DNA from: Stenotrophomonas panacihumi
Lineage (GTDB): Bacteria > Pseudomonadota > Gammaproteobacteria > Xanthomonadales > Xanthomonadaceae
NCBI RefSeq assembly: GCF_001431645.1
Contig: NZ_LLXU01000058.1
Span: forward strand, 1-64,000
DNA: 64,000 nucleotides
Direction: 5' to 3'
Part shown: positions 55,783-64,000 of the stretch, one piece after another
How positions within the stretch are numbered: the stretch's first letter is position 1
Layout: each line of letters starts with the position of its first letter
The notes under the pieces: generated by a model
The model's database searches: none
Seen by the model: only the letters and a program-made list of their open reading frames with translations
Told to the model about the DNA's origin: nothing
Made by a program: the position numbers and the translations under genes

Positions 55783-55876
55783 GATTTGCCGCAGGCCTTG
55801 CCCGGCGCGCCATTGGGTTTTGTCAAGTTTTTCTTCACCTGGCGCGAGTGCGCAGAACGCCGCGCGAAGGCGCCGC

Positions 55877-56614
55877 TCAGCGGCTCGGCGAAGGCCCGGC
55901 GGCCTCGTTCCAGTGCACCGCGGCCAGGGCCTCGCGCAGCCTGGCCTGGGCTGCCTCCACGGCGAACGGTGGCTGCCGCGGCGGGTCGTAGACCTCCGGG
56001 CGGGTGCCGCTGACGATCAGGTCGATCGCCACGCAGTGGCCGTGGCGCATGCCGCGGTAGCCATCCACCTGCAGGTAGTGGCTCATCGCCGCGTCGGCGG
56101 CGTGGTAGTGCACGAAGTCCACCCCGTCCAGCACCACCGGCTCCGGCGTGCCCTGGGCTTCGGCGGGGGCCTGCATGCAGCTGGCCACGGCCTGGGGGTC
56201 GTCGCTGCGGCCCACCCGCAGTTCGGCGGCGGTGATCTCGTTGGAGCCATCCACCAGCAGCGCGGCCAGCGGCGTGCCGGCCTGCCCCGCAGGCACGAAC
56301 ATCGCCCAGCCCGAGGGGGTCAGGAACTGGGGGTGGAAGTCCCGCCGCCACTGCAGGCCGGCCGGCGCGGCCAGGTGCAGGCCGGTGAGCATGTCGTCGA
56401 AGGCGTTGCCGTCCAGGCTGATGCCGGTGGCCAGCGGCGGGGCCGCCAGCGCGGCGGCATCGGCGGCGGCCTGCTCGGCCAGGGGGCGGGCGGCCTGCGC
56501 CACGTCGGCGCTGCCGGCGGCGGCGGCGGGCGCCGGCGCCGGATCCTTGCAGCCGGCCAGCCCCGCGACCAGCACCGCCATCACCTGCCAACGCGCCATC
56601 GCCGCCTGCCTCAT
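55877..56614 (-). CDS. Lipoprotein of unknown function
   Basis: A 245-residue lipoprotein. MRQAAMARWQVMAVLVAGLAGC ends in lipobox LAGC. An Ala/Pro-rich linker follows (KDPAPAPAAAAGSADVAQAA). The mature domain has alternating strands, ALLVDGSNEITAAELRVGRSDD and HYLQVDGYRGMRHGHCVAIDLIVSG, and two cysteines. The ATG at 56614 follows GGAGCAGGAC; ATG 56599 is an alternative. It is transcribed towards the region of the nrd promoter and is monocistronic. I do not recognise a family. Confidence 0.7.
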   Translation of the reverse strand: MRQAAMARWQVMAVLVAGLAGCKDPAPAPAAAAGSADVAQAARPLAEQAAADAAALAAPPLATGISLDGNAFDDMLTGLHLAAPAGLQWRRDFHPQFLTPSGWAMFVPAGQAGTPLAALLVDGSNEITAAELRVGRSDDPQAVASCMQAPAEAQGTPEPVVLDGVDFVHYHAADAAMSHYLQVDGYRGMRHGHCVAIDLIVSGTRPEVYDPPRQPPFAVEAAQARLREALAAVHWNEAAGPSPSR

Positions 56615-56693
56615 GTCCTGCTCCGCTCCACTGGGTGCAGCGATGCTGCCGCAGCCCACGTGAACGCTGCCGGGCCGGCGGCGGCGATGTGAT

Positions 56694-59399
56694 TCAGTTC
56701 TCGGGAATCTCCGCCACCGGCAGCGACACATTCATCAAGGAGGCGTCCTCCGGGTCCGGATGCAGGCTGAAACCCAGGCTCTCGCACATCGCCAGCATGG
56801 TGCGGTTTTCGCGCAGCACCTGGCCCTCGACGGTCTTCAGGCCGAGCCAGTGCGCGTACTCGATCATGATGCGCATCAGCTGCCAGCCGATGCCGTGGCC
56901 CTTGAGGTCGGAGCGGATCAGGATGCCGTACTCGCCGCGCTCGTAATCGGCATCGGCATGCAGGCGCACCGCGCCGAGCATCTCGCCGCTGCGCGGTTCG
57001 ATCGCCACCAGCGCGATGGAGCGGGCGTAGTCCAGCTGGGTCAGGCGGGCGATGAACTCGTGGCTGAAATGCTTCACCGACTGGAAGAAGCGCAGCCGCA
57101 GGTCCTCGTCGGTCACGCGGGCGAAGAACGCGCGGAACAGCGCGTCGTCCTCCGGCCGCACCGGACGCACGAGGGCGCGCGCGCCGTCGGCCAGGGTGAT
57201 CTGGCGCTCCCACTCCTTCGGATACGGGAAGATCGCAAAGCGCGGGTGGCCGCGGCCCTTGTGCAGGCGGCGCGGCGCGCCGACCGCCACGCGGGCATCC
57301 AGCGCCAGCACGCCATCGCGGTCGGCCAGCAGCGGGTTGATGTCCAGTTCGAGGATTTCCGGCAGGTCCGCCGCCAGCTGCGCCAGCTTGACCAGCACCA
57401 GCGCCACCGCGCGCTCGTCGGCGGGGGCGACGTCGCGGTAGCCCTTGAGGATGCGCGAGACGCGGGTGCGGCCGATCAGCTCGTGGGCCAGCCGCAGGTC
57501 CAGCGGCGGCAGCGCCAGCTCGCGGTCGTTGATGACCTCGACCGCGGTGCCGCCGCGCCCGAACACGATGACCGGGCCGAAGGTCGGATCATCGGCGATG
57601 CCGGCCACCAGCTCGCGTGCCTTCGGGCGCACCACCGTCGGCTGCACCACCACCCCGCCGATGGCGGCGTGCGGCAGCGCCTCGCGCGCGCGGCGCAGGA
57701 TGCCCTCGGCCGCCTCGCGCACCGCGCCGACGCTGGGCAGGTTGAGGCGCACGCCATCGACATCGGATTTGTGCGCGATGTCGTCGGACAGGATTTTCAC
57801 CGTCACCGTGGCGCCGGCGGCAATCAGCGTCTCGGCCAGTTCGGCGGCCTCGTAGGCGCTGGCGGCGATCTGCACCGGCACGCAGGGGATGCCGTAGGCA
57901 GCCAGCAGCTGGGTGGTGGCGACCGGGTCGAGCCAGCGCTGCCCCTTCGCCAGCGCCGCCTCGACCAACGCGCGCGCGCAGGCCGCGTCGACGACGAAAT
58001 CCTCCGGCAGGCTGGGCGGGGTTTCCATCAGCGCGGCCTGCGCCTCGCGATAGCGCACCAGGTGGGTGAAGCCGCGCACCGCGTCGGACTCGGTGGCGTA
58101 GGTGGGCACGCGCGCGGCGTTGAGCGCGGCGATGGCGGCATCGTCGTTGCCCAGCCATACCGCGAACACCGGCTTCTGGCGCTGGTAGCGGTCGCGCTGG
58201 CCCAGGCTGCGGGTCAGCGCCTTGGCGGCATCGGCCGAGGAAGTGAAGGCTGTGGGCACGTTGATGACCAGCACCGCGTCGTTCCCGGCGTCCTCCAGCA
58301 AGGCGTCGATGGCGCCGGCGTAACGCTCGCCGTCGGCGTCGACGATGATGTCCACCGGGTTGTCGCGCGACCAGCCTTCCGGCAGCACCTGGTCCAGCCG
58401 CGCGATGGTGCTTTCCGAGAGCGACGCCAGGCTGCCGCCGCGCAGCGTGAGCTGGTCCACCGCCAGCCGGCCGATGCCGCCGCCGTTGGAAAGAATCGCC
58501 AGCCGGCGCCCCGGGAACGTACCCAGGCGGCCGAGGGTCTCGGCGGCGGCGAACAGTTCGTCCAGCGCGCCCACGCGCAGCAGGCCGGCGCGCGCGAAGG
58601 CGGCGCCGTACACCGCGTCGGAGCCGGCCAGCGCCTGCGCGTGCGTGCTGGCGCCGGCATTGCGCTGCGACTGCCGGCCCGACTTCACCACCACCACCGG
58701 TTTGGCGCGCGCGGCGGCACGCGCGGCGGACATGAACTTGCGCGCGTCCTTGATGTGCTCGACGTAGAGCAGGATGGCGCGCGTGCGGTAATCGGTGGCG
58801 AAGTAATCGAGCAGGTCGCCGAAATCCACGTCCAGCGTGTCGCCCAGCGAGACCACGGCGGAGAACCCGACCGAGCGCGCCACGCCCCACTCCACCAGCG
58901 CGGCGGCAATGGCGCTGGAGTCGGACACCAGCGCCAGGTCGCCGGCCTGCGGCGTGTGCGCGGCGATGCTGGCGTTGAGGCGCGCGTGCGGGGCGATCAC
59001 GCCCAGGCAGTGCGGGCCGAGGATGCGCAGGCCGGCCGCGCGCGCGATGCGCTCCACGCGCTCGCCCGCCGAGCCCGGGCCTTCGCCCAGGTGCGCGGTG
59101 AGGATGACCGCGGCGGGCACGCCGCGTTCGGCGGCGGCCTCGATCACCTGCGGCACGATGCTGGCCGGCGCGGTGACCACGACCAGGTCCGGCACCCACG
59201 GCAGGTCCTTGAGCTTGCGCACCGTGGCGATGCCGTCGATCTCGGGGTAGCGCGGGTTGACCCAGCCGATCTGCCCGGGGAAACCGGCCGCATGCAGGTT
59301 GCGCACGACCGCACGCCCCGCCGAGCGTTCGCGCGGGCTGCCGCCGATGACCGCGACCGACTGCGGGCGGAAGACCGAGGAGAGGTGGTAGGTGCTCAT
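56694..59399 (-). CDS. pat: Pat-type protein lysine acetyltransferase (acyl-CoA synthetase-like + GNAT)
   Basis: A 901-residue protein. An N-terminal CoA-binding and ADP-forming acyl-CoA-synthetase-like region (about 8-470: SVFRPQSVAVIGGSPRERSAGRAVVRNL, SNGGGIGRLAVDQLTLRGG, DNPVDIIVDADGERYAGAID) precedes an ATP-grasp-like part (about 480-710: IAHKSDVDGVRLNL). The C-terminal GNAT domain (about 735-890) has IALVAIEPRSGEMLGAVRLHAD and the acetyl-CoA motif RSDLKGHGIGWQLM. This is the YfiQ/PatZ architecture, in which the synthetase part is regulatory and the GNAT domain acetylates lysines of enzymes such as acetyl-CoA synthetase. The start at 59399 (MSTYHLSSVFRP) fits the family. Confidence 0.88.
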   Translation of the reverse strand: MSTYHLSSVFRPQSVAVIGGSPRERSAGRAVVRNLHAAGFPGQIGWVNPRYPEIDGIATVRKLKDLPWVPDLVVVTAPASIVPQVIEAAAERGVPAAVILTAHLGEGPGSAGERVERIARAAGLRILGPHCLGVIAPHARLNASIAAHTPQAGDLALVSDSSAIAAALVEWGVARSVGFSAVVSLGDTLDVDFGDLLDYFATDYRTRAILLYVEHIKDARKFMSAARAAARAKPVVVVKSGRQSQRNAGASTHAQALAGSDAVYGAAFARAGLLRVGALDELFAAAETLGRLGTFPGRRLAILSNGGGIGRLAVDQLTLRGGSLASLSESTIARLDQVLPEGWSRDNPVDIIVDADGERYAGAIDALLEDAGNDAVLVINVPTAFTSSADAAKALTRSLGQRDRYQRQKPVFAVWLGNDDAAIAALNAARVPTYATESDAVRGFTHLVRYREAQAALMETPPSLPEDFVVDAACARALVEAALAKGQRWLDPVATTQLLAAYGIPCVPVQIAASAYEAAELAETLIAAGATVTVKILSDDIAHKSDVDGVRLNLPSVGAVREAAEGILRRAREALPHAAIGGVVVQPTVVRPKARELVAGIADDPTFGPVIVFGRGGTAVEVINDRELALPPLDLRLAHELIGRTRVSRILKGYRDVAPADERAVALVLVKLAQLAADLPEILELDINPLLADRDGVLALDARVAVGAPRRLHKGRGHPRFAIFPYPKEWERQITLADGARALVRPVRPEDDALFRAFFARVTDEDLRLRFFQSVKHFSHEFIARLTQLDYARSIALVAIEPRSGEMLGAVRLHADADYERGEYGILIRSDLKGHGIGWQLMRIMIEYAHWLGLKTVEGQVLRENRTMLAMCESLGFSLHPDPEDASLMNVSLPVAEIPEN

Positions 59400-59472
59400 G
59401 CGGCTACCGTACACGGGAGCGCGTGGGCGCGGTATGCGCGTGCGCAAATCGTGGCGGCGCGGCCGCCGCGCC

Positions 59473-60843
59473 CTACAACAGCGTGCCGCTCAATATCGCC
59501 GCGGCGATGCTGAAATAGATCACCAGCCCGGTCACGTCCACCAGCGTGGCCACGAACGGCGCCGACGCACTCGCCGGGTCGAAGCCCAGCCGTTGCAGCA
59601 CGAACGGCAGCATCGAGCCGGAAAGCGAGCCGAACGTCACGATGCCCACCAACGCCGCGCCGATGGTCAGCGCCACCATCTTCCAGTGCGCGCCGTAGTC
59701 GTACAGGCCCGTGTTCTGCCACACCGCGATGCGGATGATCGCCAGCAGGCCGAGGATCGCGCCCAGCACCATGCCGGTCGGCAGTTCGCGGAGCGCCACC
59801 TTCCACCAGTCGCGCAGGCGCAGTTCGCGCAGCGCAAGCGAGCGGATCAGCAGCGAGGTCGCCTGCGAGCCGGAATTGCCGCCCGAGCTCATGATCAACG
59901 GGATGAACAACGTCAACACCACGGCCTTGGACAACTCGTCCTCGAAGTGCTGCATCGCGCTGGCGGTGAGCATCTCGCCCAGGAACAGCACGCTCAGCCA
60001 GCCGGCGCGCTTGCGGATCATCTCGCCGAAGCCGATGTGCATGTACGGCTTGTCCAGCGCTTCCACGCCGCCGAACTTCTGCACGTCCTCGGTGGATTCG
60101 GCGATCAGCGTGTCCAGGATGTCGTCCACGGTGACGATGCCCAGCACGTGCCCACCGGCATCCACCACCGGGATCGCCAGCAGGTCGTGGCGGCGGATCA
60201 GCCGCGCCACTTCTTCCTGGTCGAGCATCGGGTCCACGGCGATCGGCGGATTGACCTGCGCCACCTCCATGATCGGCGTCTCCGGCAGGCCGGTGATCAG
60301 CCGGCGCATGGTCACCACCTGCTCGAGCTGGCGGGTCCGTGGGTCGAGCAGGTAGATCGCATACACCGTCTCGCGGCTGCGCTCGACCTCGCGCACGTAT
60401 TGCAGCGTGCGCGCGACGGTCCAGTCGGCCGGCACGGCGACGAATTCGGTGGTCATCAGCGCGCCCGCGGTGTGCGGCGGGTAGCGCATCAGCTTCTGGA
60501 TCGACAGCCGCGCGTCGGTGCCCAGCCGCCACAGCAGCGCCTCGCGCTGCGCGGCGTCGAGCTCGTGGAAGATGTCGGTGGCGCGGTCGTCGGCCATCTG
60601 GCCGAGCAGCGCGGCGGCCAGCTCGGGCGGCAGCGCGGCCACCAACGCGCTGGCATCGCGCAGTTCGGGCTGTTCGAGGATCTTCACCGCGCGCGGCTGC
60701 GGCAGCGCGGCCAGCACGGCGGTGGCGTCTTCGCGGTCCTGGGCGTTGAGGTACTCCACCGCATCGGCGGTGTTGAGCTCGGCCAGGGGCGCGATCAGGT
60801 CATCGGCGCCCGTGACGGGGCGCAGGAGGTCTTCGTTGTGCAT
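59473..60843 (-). CDS. mgtE: Magnesium transporter MgtE
   Basis: A 456-residue channel-type Mg2+ importer. The N domain (about 15-125: LNTADAVEYLNAQDREDATAVLAALP repeats) and two CBS domains (about 130-255, with YAIYLLDPRTRQLEQVVTMRRLI and IPVVDAGGHVLGIVTVDDILDTL) sense cytosolic Mg2+. Five membrane helices form the pore in the C-terminal part (LFIPLIMSSGGNSGSQATSLLIRSLA, GAILGLLAIIRIAV, ALVGIVTFGSLSGSMLPFVL, PFVATLVDVTGLVIYFSIAA). The start at 60843 is fixed by the AGGCGAACC ribosome site, which is buried in a hairpin. Confidence 0.93.
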   Translation of the reverse strand: MHNEDLLRPVTGADDLIAPLAELNTADAVEYLNAQDREDATAVLAALPQPRAVKILEQPELRDASALVAALPPELAAALLGQMADDRATDIFHELDAAQREALLWRLGTDARLSIQKLMRYPPHTAGALMTTEFVAVPADWTVARTLQYVREVERSRETVYAIYLLDPRTRQLEQVVTMRRLITGLPETPIMEVAQVNPPIAVDPMLDQEEVARLIRRHDLLAIPVVDAGGHVLGIVTVDDILDTLIAESTEDVQKFGGVEALDKPYMHIGFGEMIRKRAGWLSVLFLGEMLTASAMQHFEDELSKAVVLTLFIPLIMSSGGNSGSQATSLLIRSLALRELRLRDWWKVALRELPTGMVLGAILGLLAIIRIAVWQNTGLYDYGAHWKMVALTIGAALVGIVTFGSLSGSMLPFVLQRLGFDPASASAPFVATLVDVTGLVIYFSIAAAILSGTLL

Positions 60844-60888
60844 GGTTCGCCTGCAATACGGCCATCGTCGACGATGGCGCGGCGAACC
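60844..60888 (-). promoter_or_regulatory. Hairpin at the mgtE start
   Basis: GGTTCGCC (60844-60851) pairs with GGCGAACC (60881-60888) and encloses the perfect palindrome GCCATCGTCGACGATGGC (60861-60878). In the mgtE transcript the second arm, AGGCGAACC, is the ribosome binding site directly before the ATG at 60843. Folding would hide it, so translation of mgtE may be controlled by this element. Confidence 0.6.
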
Positions 60889-61163
60889 CCCGATGCGATC
60901 AGGCGGCTGCCGGCGCTGGCGTCGACCAGGGTCTAGGGTGACTGTCGCTGGACATGGGAATCGGGACTCCAAAAGGATGCGCCGGCCAGGTGGGCCTGTC
61001 CGGCGGCGCGCGAAGTCTGCGCCGATGCCCGGGGGTGGTCAACCTCGCGGGCCACCCGCCTCGCGCGGCGGTTCATCGCCCGGCCCGTGACGCAGCGTGC
61101 CGCCCGCCGCCCGCCCACGGGCGATGCGCGCGGCCATAATGCAGTCCCCCATGGAGATGTCCG
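60889..61163. other. Divergent mgtE / Kef spacer
   Basis: Spacer between the mgtE leader hairpin and the Kef-type antiporter start, about 275 nt. No gene is supported. It holds the two opposing promoters, but I cannot assign -10/-35 elements with confidence. CCATAATGCAG near 61132 may be part of the antiporter promoter. Confidence 0.4.
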
Positions 61164-62990
61164 ATGCATAGTGGTGGCCTGGAGCTGGCGCTGGTCCTGA
61201 TGCTGGCGGCGATCATCGTCGTGCCGGTGTTCAAGAAGTTCGGCCTGGGCGCGGTGCTGGCCTACCTGGTGGCCGGCGTGCTGCTGGGCCCGGATGGCTT
61301 CGGCTTCGTGCAGGACGCCGACCGCATCCTCTCGGCCGCCGAGATCGGCGTGGTGATGCTGCTGTTCGTCATCGGCCTGGAGCTTTCGCCGGCGCGGCTG
61401 AAGCTGATGCGCCATTCGGTATTCGGGGCGGGCACCGCGCAGGTATTGCTCACGGCCGTGGCGCTGGGCGCGCTGCTGATGGCCGACCACTTCGGCTGGC
61501 GCACCGCGTTGATCGTCGGCATCGCGCTGGCGCTGTCCTCCACCGCGGTGGGCCTGCAGCTGCTGGCCGAACACAAGGCGCTCAACAGCGATTACGGCCG
61601 GCTGGCGTTCGCCATCCTGCTGTTCCAGGACCTGATCGCCATCCCGCTGCTGGCCGCCATCCCGCTGCTGGGCGGCGTGCGCAACGACGCGCTGGAATGG
61701 CGCGACGTGGCCGTGGCGCTGGGCGCGCTGGCGGTGGTGATCCTGTTCGGGCGCTTCGCGTTGCGCCACCTGTTCCGCGTGGTTGCGCGTACCAAGCTGC
61801 CGGAGGTCTTCACCGCCACCGCGCTGCTGGTGGTGCTGGGCACGGCCTGGTTCATGCAGGAGGCCGGCCTGAGCCCGAGCCTGGGCGCGTTCCTGGCCGG
61901 CGTATTGCTGGCCGATTCGGAATACCGCCACGAGCTGGAATCGCAGATCGAGCCGTTCGAAGGCCTGCTGCTGGGCCTGTTCTTCATCGCCGTGGGCATG
62001 GGCATCGACCTGGACCGCATCGCCGCCGAGCCGCTGCTGGTGGCCTCCGGCGTCGGTGCCTTGCTGGTGGTGAAGTTCGCGCTGCTGTTCCTGGTCGGCC
62101 GCGTGGCGCGGCTGCCGATGCGCAGCTGCCTGATGCTGGGCACCGTGCTGTGGCTGGGCGGCGAGTTCGCCTTCGTGGTGTTCAACGAGGCGCATCGCGT
62201 GGGCCTGCTCAACGCCGCCAACCACGACCGGCTGGTGGCCATCGTCGGCCTGTCGATGGCGCTCACGCCGCTGCTGCTGCTCGGCATGCAGCGGCTGCTC
62301 GGGCAGGCGCCGCGCGCCGAGCGCGAGGAGAAGGAATTCGACAAGATCGACCCGCAGTCGCCGCAGGTGCTGGTGGCGGGCATGGGCCGCTTCGGGCAGA
62401 TCGTTGCGCGCCTGCTCACCGCCCAGCGCATTCCCTACGTGGCGCTGGAGCACAACCCGGAGACGGTGGAAGACCTGCGCCGCTTCGGCAGCCAGCTCTA
62501 CTACGGCGATCCCACGCGCCCGGAACTGCTGCGCGCGGCCGGCGCGGATCGCATCAAGGTGTTCGTCATCGCCATGGACGAACCGGATACCAACATCAAG
62601 GCGGTGCGGTTGATCCGCCGGCTGTACCCGCAGGCCAAGGTGCTGGCCCGCGCGCGCAACCGCCAGCACGCCTGGAAACTGATGGACCTGGGCGCCGAGC
62701 CCTTCCGCGAAGTGCTCGGCTCCAGCCTGGAGCTGAGCGAGCGCATGCTGGTGGAGCTGGGCAGCGACGCGGCCGCCGCCGAGCACACGGTGGCCCGGTT
62801 CCGCCAGCACGACGAGGACCTGCTCAAGCGCCAGTACCTGGTGTACGACGACGAGGCGGCGGTGATCCAGACCTCGCGCGAGGCACGCGCGGACCTGATG
62901 CGGCTGTTCGAGGCCGACATCGAAACCGACGCGCCGCCGCCGGACGAGGCCGTGCCCGGCCCCGCGCGCGAAGGCGGCCCGGCCCGTTGA
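61164..62990 (+). CDS. kefB: Kef-type cation/proton antiporter (CPA2) with TrkA-N domain
   Basis: A 608-residue transporter. The CPA2 membrane domain has about 12 helices (LVAGVLLGPDGFGFVQDADRILSAAEIGVVMLLFVIGLELSP, LSSTAVGLQLLAEHKALNSDYGRLAFAILLFQDLIAIPLLAA, GEFAFVVF). The C-terminal RCK/TrkA-N domain carries VLVAGMGRFGQIVARLL, a NAD(H)-binding motif. Kef proteins export K+ in exchange for H+, gated by glutathione adducts in E. coli. No KefF/KefG partner gene is adjacent, so it may belong to a KefB/KefC-like group without the oxidoreductase subunit. The ATG at 61164 is preceded by GGAGATGTCCG. Confidence 0.88.
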   Translation: MHSGGLELALVLMLAAIIVVPVFKKFGLGAVLAYLVAGVLLGPDGFGFVQDADRILSAAEIGVVMLLFVIGLELSPARLKLMRHSVFGAGTAQVLLTAVALGALLMADHFGWRTALIVGIALALSSTAVGLQLLAEHKALNSDYGRLAFAILLFQDLIAIPLLAAIPLLGGVRNDALEWRDVAVALGALAVVILFGRFALRHLFRVVARTKLPEVFTATALLVVLGTAWFMQEAGLSPSLGAFLAGVLLADSEYRHELESQIEPFEGLLLGLFFIAVGMGIDLDRIAAEPLLVASGVGALLVVKFALLFLVGRVARLPMRSCLMLGTVLWLGGEFAFVVFNEAHRVGLLNAANHDRLVAIVGLSMALTPLLLLGMQRLLGQAPRAEREEKEFDKIDPQSPQVLVAGMGRFGQIVARLLTAQRIPYVALEHNPETVEDLRRFGSQLYYGDPTRPELLRAAGADRIKVFVIAMDEPDTNIKAVRLIRRLYPQAKVLARARNRQHAWKLMDLGAEPFREVLGSSLELSERMLVELGSDAAAAEHTVARFRQHDEDLLKRQYLVYDDEAAVIQTSREARADLMRLFEADIETDAPPPDEAVPGPAREGGPAR

Positions 62991-63043
62991 AAGGCGCCGG
63001 CCGCATGCCCGATGATCCGCCTTCACGTCATCGGGGGAGACGG

Positions 63044-63436
63044 ATGAAGCGAAGGATGCTGGCCTGGGCGCTCTGCCTGCCCGCCCTGCTCGGTTGCACG
63101 GCGCGCTCGCCGCTGCAGGGGCAATGGGTGGTGGACCTGCAGGGCACGATCGAACAGGCGCGCCGCGATGGCATCACCGCACAGGCGGTGCCGCAGATCC
63201 GCGCCGTCTACGGCGGCGGGCGCATCGAGATCACCGACGAAGCGCTGGTGATGCGCATCGACGGCATGCCCGAGGCGATCTCGCGCCACTACCGCGTCCT
63301 CGACCAGCAGGGCGATTGCTACCGCATGGAAATCAATGGCGCCCCCGGCACGCATCGCTACTGCCTGCGCGGCGCGCGCCTGCTGGTGCACGACCCGTCC
63401 ACGCCGCTGACGGTGGTGTTCCAGCGCGCGCCCTGA
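63044..63436 (+). CDS. Small lipoprotein
   Basis: A 130-residue lipoprotein: MKRRMLAWALCLPALLGC with lipobox LLGC. The mature part is GQWVVDLQGTIEQARRDGI, YGGGRIEITDEALVMRIDGMPEAISRHYRVLDQQGDCYRMEINGAPGTHRYCLRGARLLVHDP, rich in beta strands with two cysteines, a lipocalin-like or small barrel fold by pattern. GxW near the start supports a calycin-like barrel. The ATG follows GGGGGAGACGG. The stop is 6 nt before the zwf stop on the opposite strand. Confidence 0.72.
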   Translation: MKRRMLAWALCLPALLGCTARSPLQGQWVVDLQGTIEQARRDGITAQAVPQIRAVYGGGRIEITDEALVMRIDGMPEAISRHYRVLDQQGDCYRMEINGAPGTHRYCLRGARLLVHDPSTPLTVVFQRAP

Positions 63437-63442
63437 GGGGGC

Positions 63443-64000
63443 TCAGCCGCGCGGCTTGCGGCGAGCGCTGGTCTTGCGCGCGGGGGTGCGGGTCGCCTTC
63501 GTGGCCTTCTTCGGCGTGGTCGCCCTGGTCGCCTTGGTTGCCTTCGCCGGCTTCGCTGACTTGCCTGCGGTCGTGGTCGACCGCTTGGCCACCGAGCGCT
63601 CCTCGGCCGCGCGCCGCGGCGGTGGGCGTCGGCCGGCGGTCAACGCGCGCCAAGCGTGGCCGCCATTCAGCGCAAGCAATGCATCGGCGGCCGCCGGGCC
63701 AGCACTGCCGGCAGGGTAATTCGGGAAATCGCTCGGCGGTTCCTTCCACGCATCGAGGATCGGCTGCACGATGCGCCACGCCGCCTCGACCATCGCCGCA
63801 TCCTGGAACAGGCCGGACTCACCGTTCATGCAGTCGCGCAGCAACTGCTCGTAGCCCACGGTGTATTCCTTGGGGAACCAGTCGCGGTAGCGGAAATCCA
63901 TCCGCACCGGCGCCAGCGCCACCTGCGGGCCGGGTCGCTTGACGTCGAACTGCAGCGAGATGCCTTCGTCCGGCTGGATGTGCAGCACCAGCCAGTCCGG
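63443..64000 (-). CDS. zwf: Glucose-6-phosphate dehydrogenase, C-terminal part with basic tail (cut by window edge)
   Basis: The window holds the last 185 residues. WLVLHIQPDEGISLQFDVKRPGP, DFRYRDWFPKEYTVGYEQLLRDCMNGESGLFQDAAMVEAAW and FPNYPAGSAGPAAADALL are the standard C-terminal blocks of Zwf, the first enzyme of the oxidative pentose phosphate pathway. The usual protein ends soon after that block. Here about 62 further residues follow (RRPPPRRAAEERSVAKRSTT...), rich in Lys, Arg, Ala, Thr and Pro with KAT/KATK/TPKK repeats, like histone H1 or AlgP tails. The start codon lies beyond the right edge. Confidence 0.9.
   Translation of the reverse strand, partial: PDWLVLHIQPDEGISLQFDVKRPGPQVALAPVRMDFRYRDWFPKEYTVGYEQLLRDCMNGESGLFQDAAMVEAAWRIVQPILDAWKEPPSDFPNYPAGSAGPAAADALLALNGGHAWRALTAGRRPPPRRAAEERSVAKRSTTTAGKSAKPAKATKATRATTPKKATKATRTPARKTSARRKPRG

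Overview
The window is GC-rich chromosomal DNA from a gammaproteobacterium, most likely family Lysobacteraceae/Xanthomonadaceae (the Stenotrophomonas / Pseudoxanthomonas / Luteimonas / Lysobacter group). Evidence for this is gene content: a desB-type desaturase next to a ferredoxin-type reductase and a TetR regulator, a P-II / ubiK / comM cluster, secreted DPP4-type and DUF885 peptidases, a lipoprotein with a TonB C-terminal domain, class Ia nrdA/nrdB under tandem NrdR-like boxes, and a zwf that ends in a histone-H1-like tail. I found no rRNA, tRNA, CRISPR array, intact insertion sequence or prophage.

Layout. 1-4.3 kb: end of an MFS gene, an orphan small kinase, then the divergent P-II gene and ubiK-comM. 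4.3-10.1 kb: two two-component systems on the minus strand, mipA-RR-HK and ompR-envZ-esterase, the latter chained by 4-nt overlaps. 10.2-13.7 kb: small secreted, membrane and lipoprotein genes plus a lipocalin. 13.7-20.8 kb: lipid metabolism (desaturase, its reductase, a divergent TetR gene with a palindromic operator candidate, an orphan LuxR-type response regulator, an oleate hydratase and a lipase-like hydrolase). 20.9-29.7 kb: hemB-bestrophin, small envelope genes, DUF885 and DPP4 peptidases, a Nu-class GST and yqhA. 29.8-37.7 kb: a TonB_C lipoprotein, a TPR-like secreted protein, an EF-hand protein, a NatAB-like ABC exporter with a serine peptidase, and a membrane protein/HTH pair.

37.7-43.3 kb is different. 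Base composition drops visibly, known families nearly vanish, genes are short and mostly encode lipoproteins, signal-peptide proteins or small membrane proteins. An 866-nt stretch has no convincing gene, and a short ACAAACT-type motif recurs six times. It looks like an acquired or decaying accessory segment.

43.4-64 kb returns to housekeeping genes: a PAS-GGDEF cyclase, an MFS exporter, an alpha/beta hydrolase, fpr, a YadGH-type ABC exporter, panE, an acyl-CoA thioesterase, nrdB, a KTSC protein, nrdA, a Pat-type acetyltransferase, mgtE, a Kef-type antiporter, and the 3' part of zwf at the right edge. The most interesting non-coding signals are the long structured nrdA leader behind a promoter covered by two NrdR-like boxes, a hairpin that buries the mgtE ribosome binding site, and a row of hairpins between the 3' ends of the thioesterase and nrdB genes.
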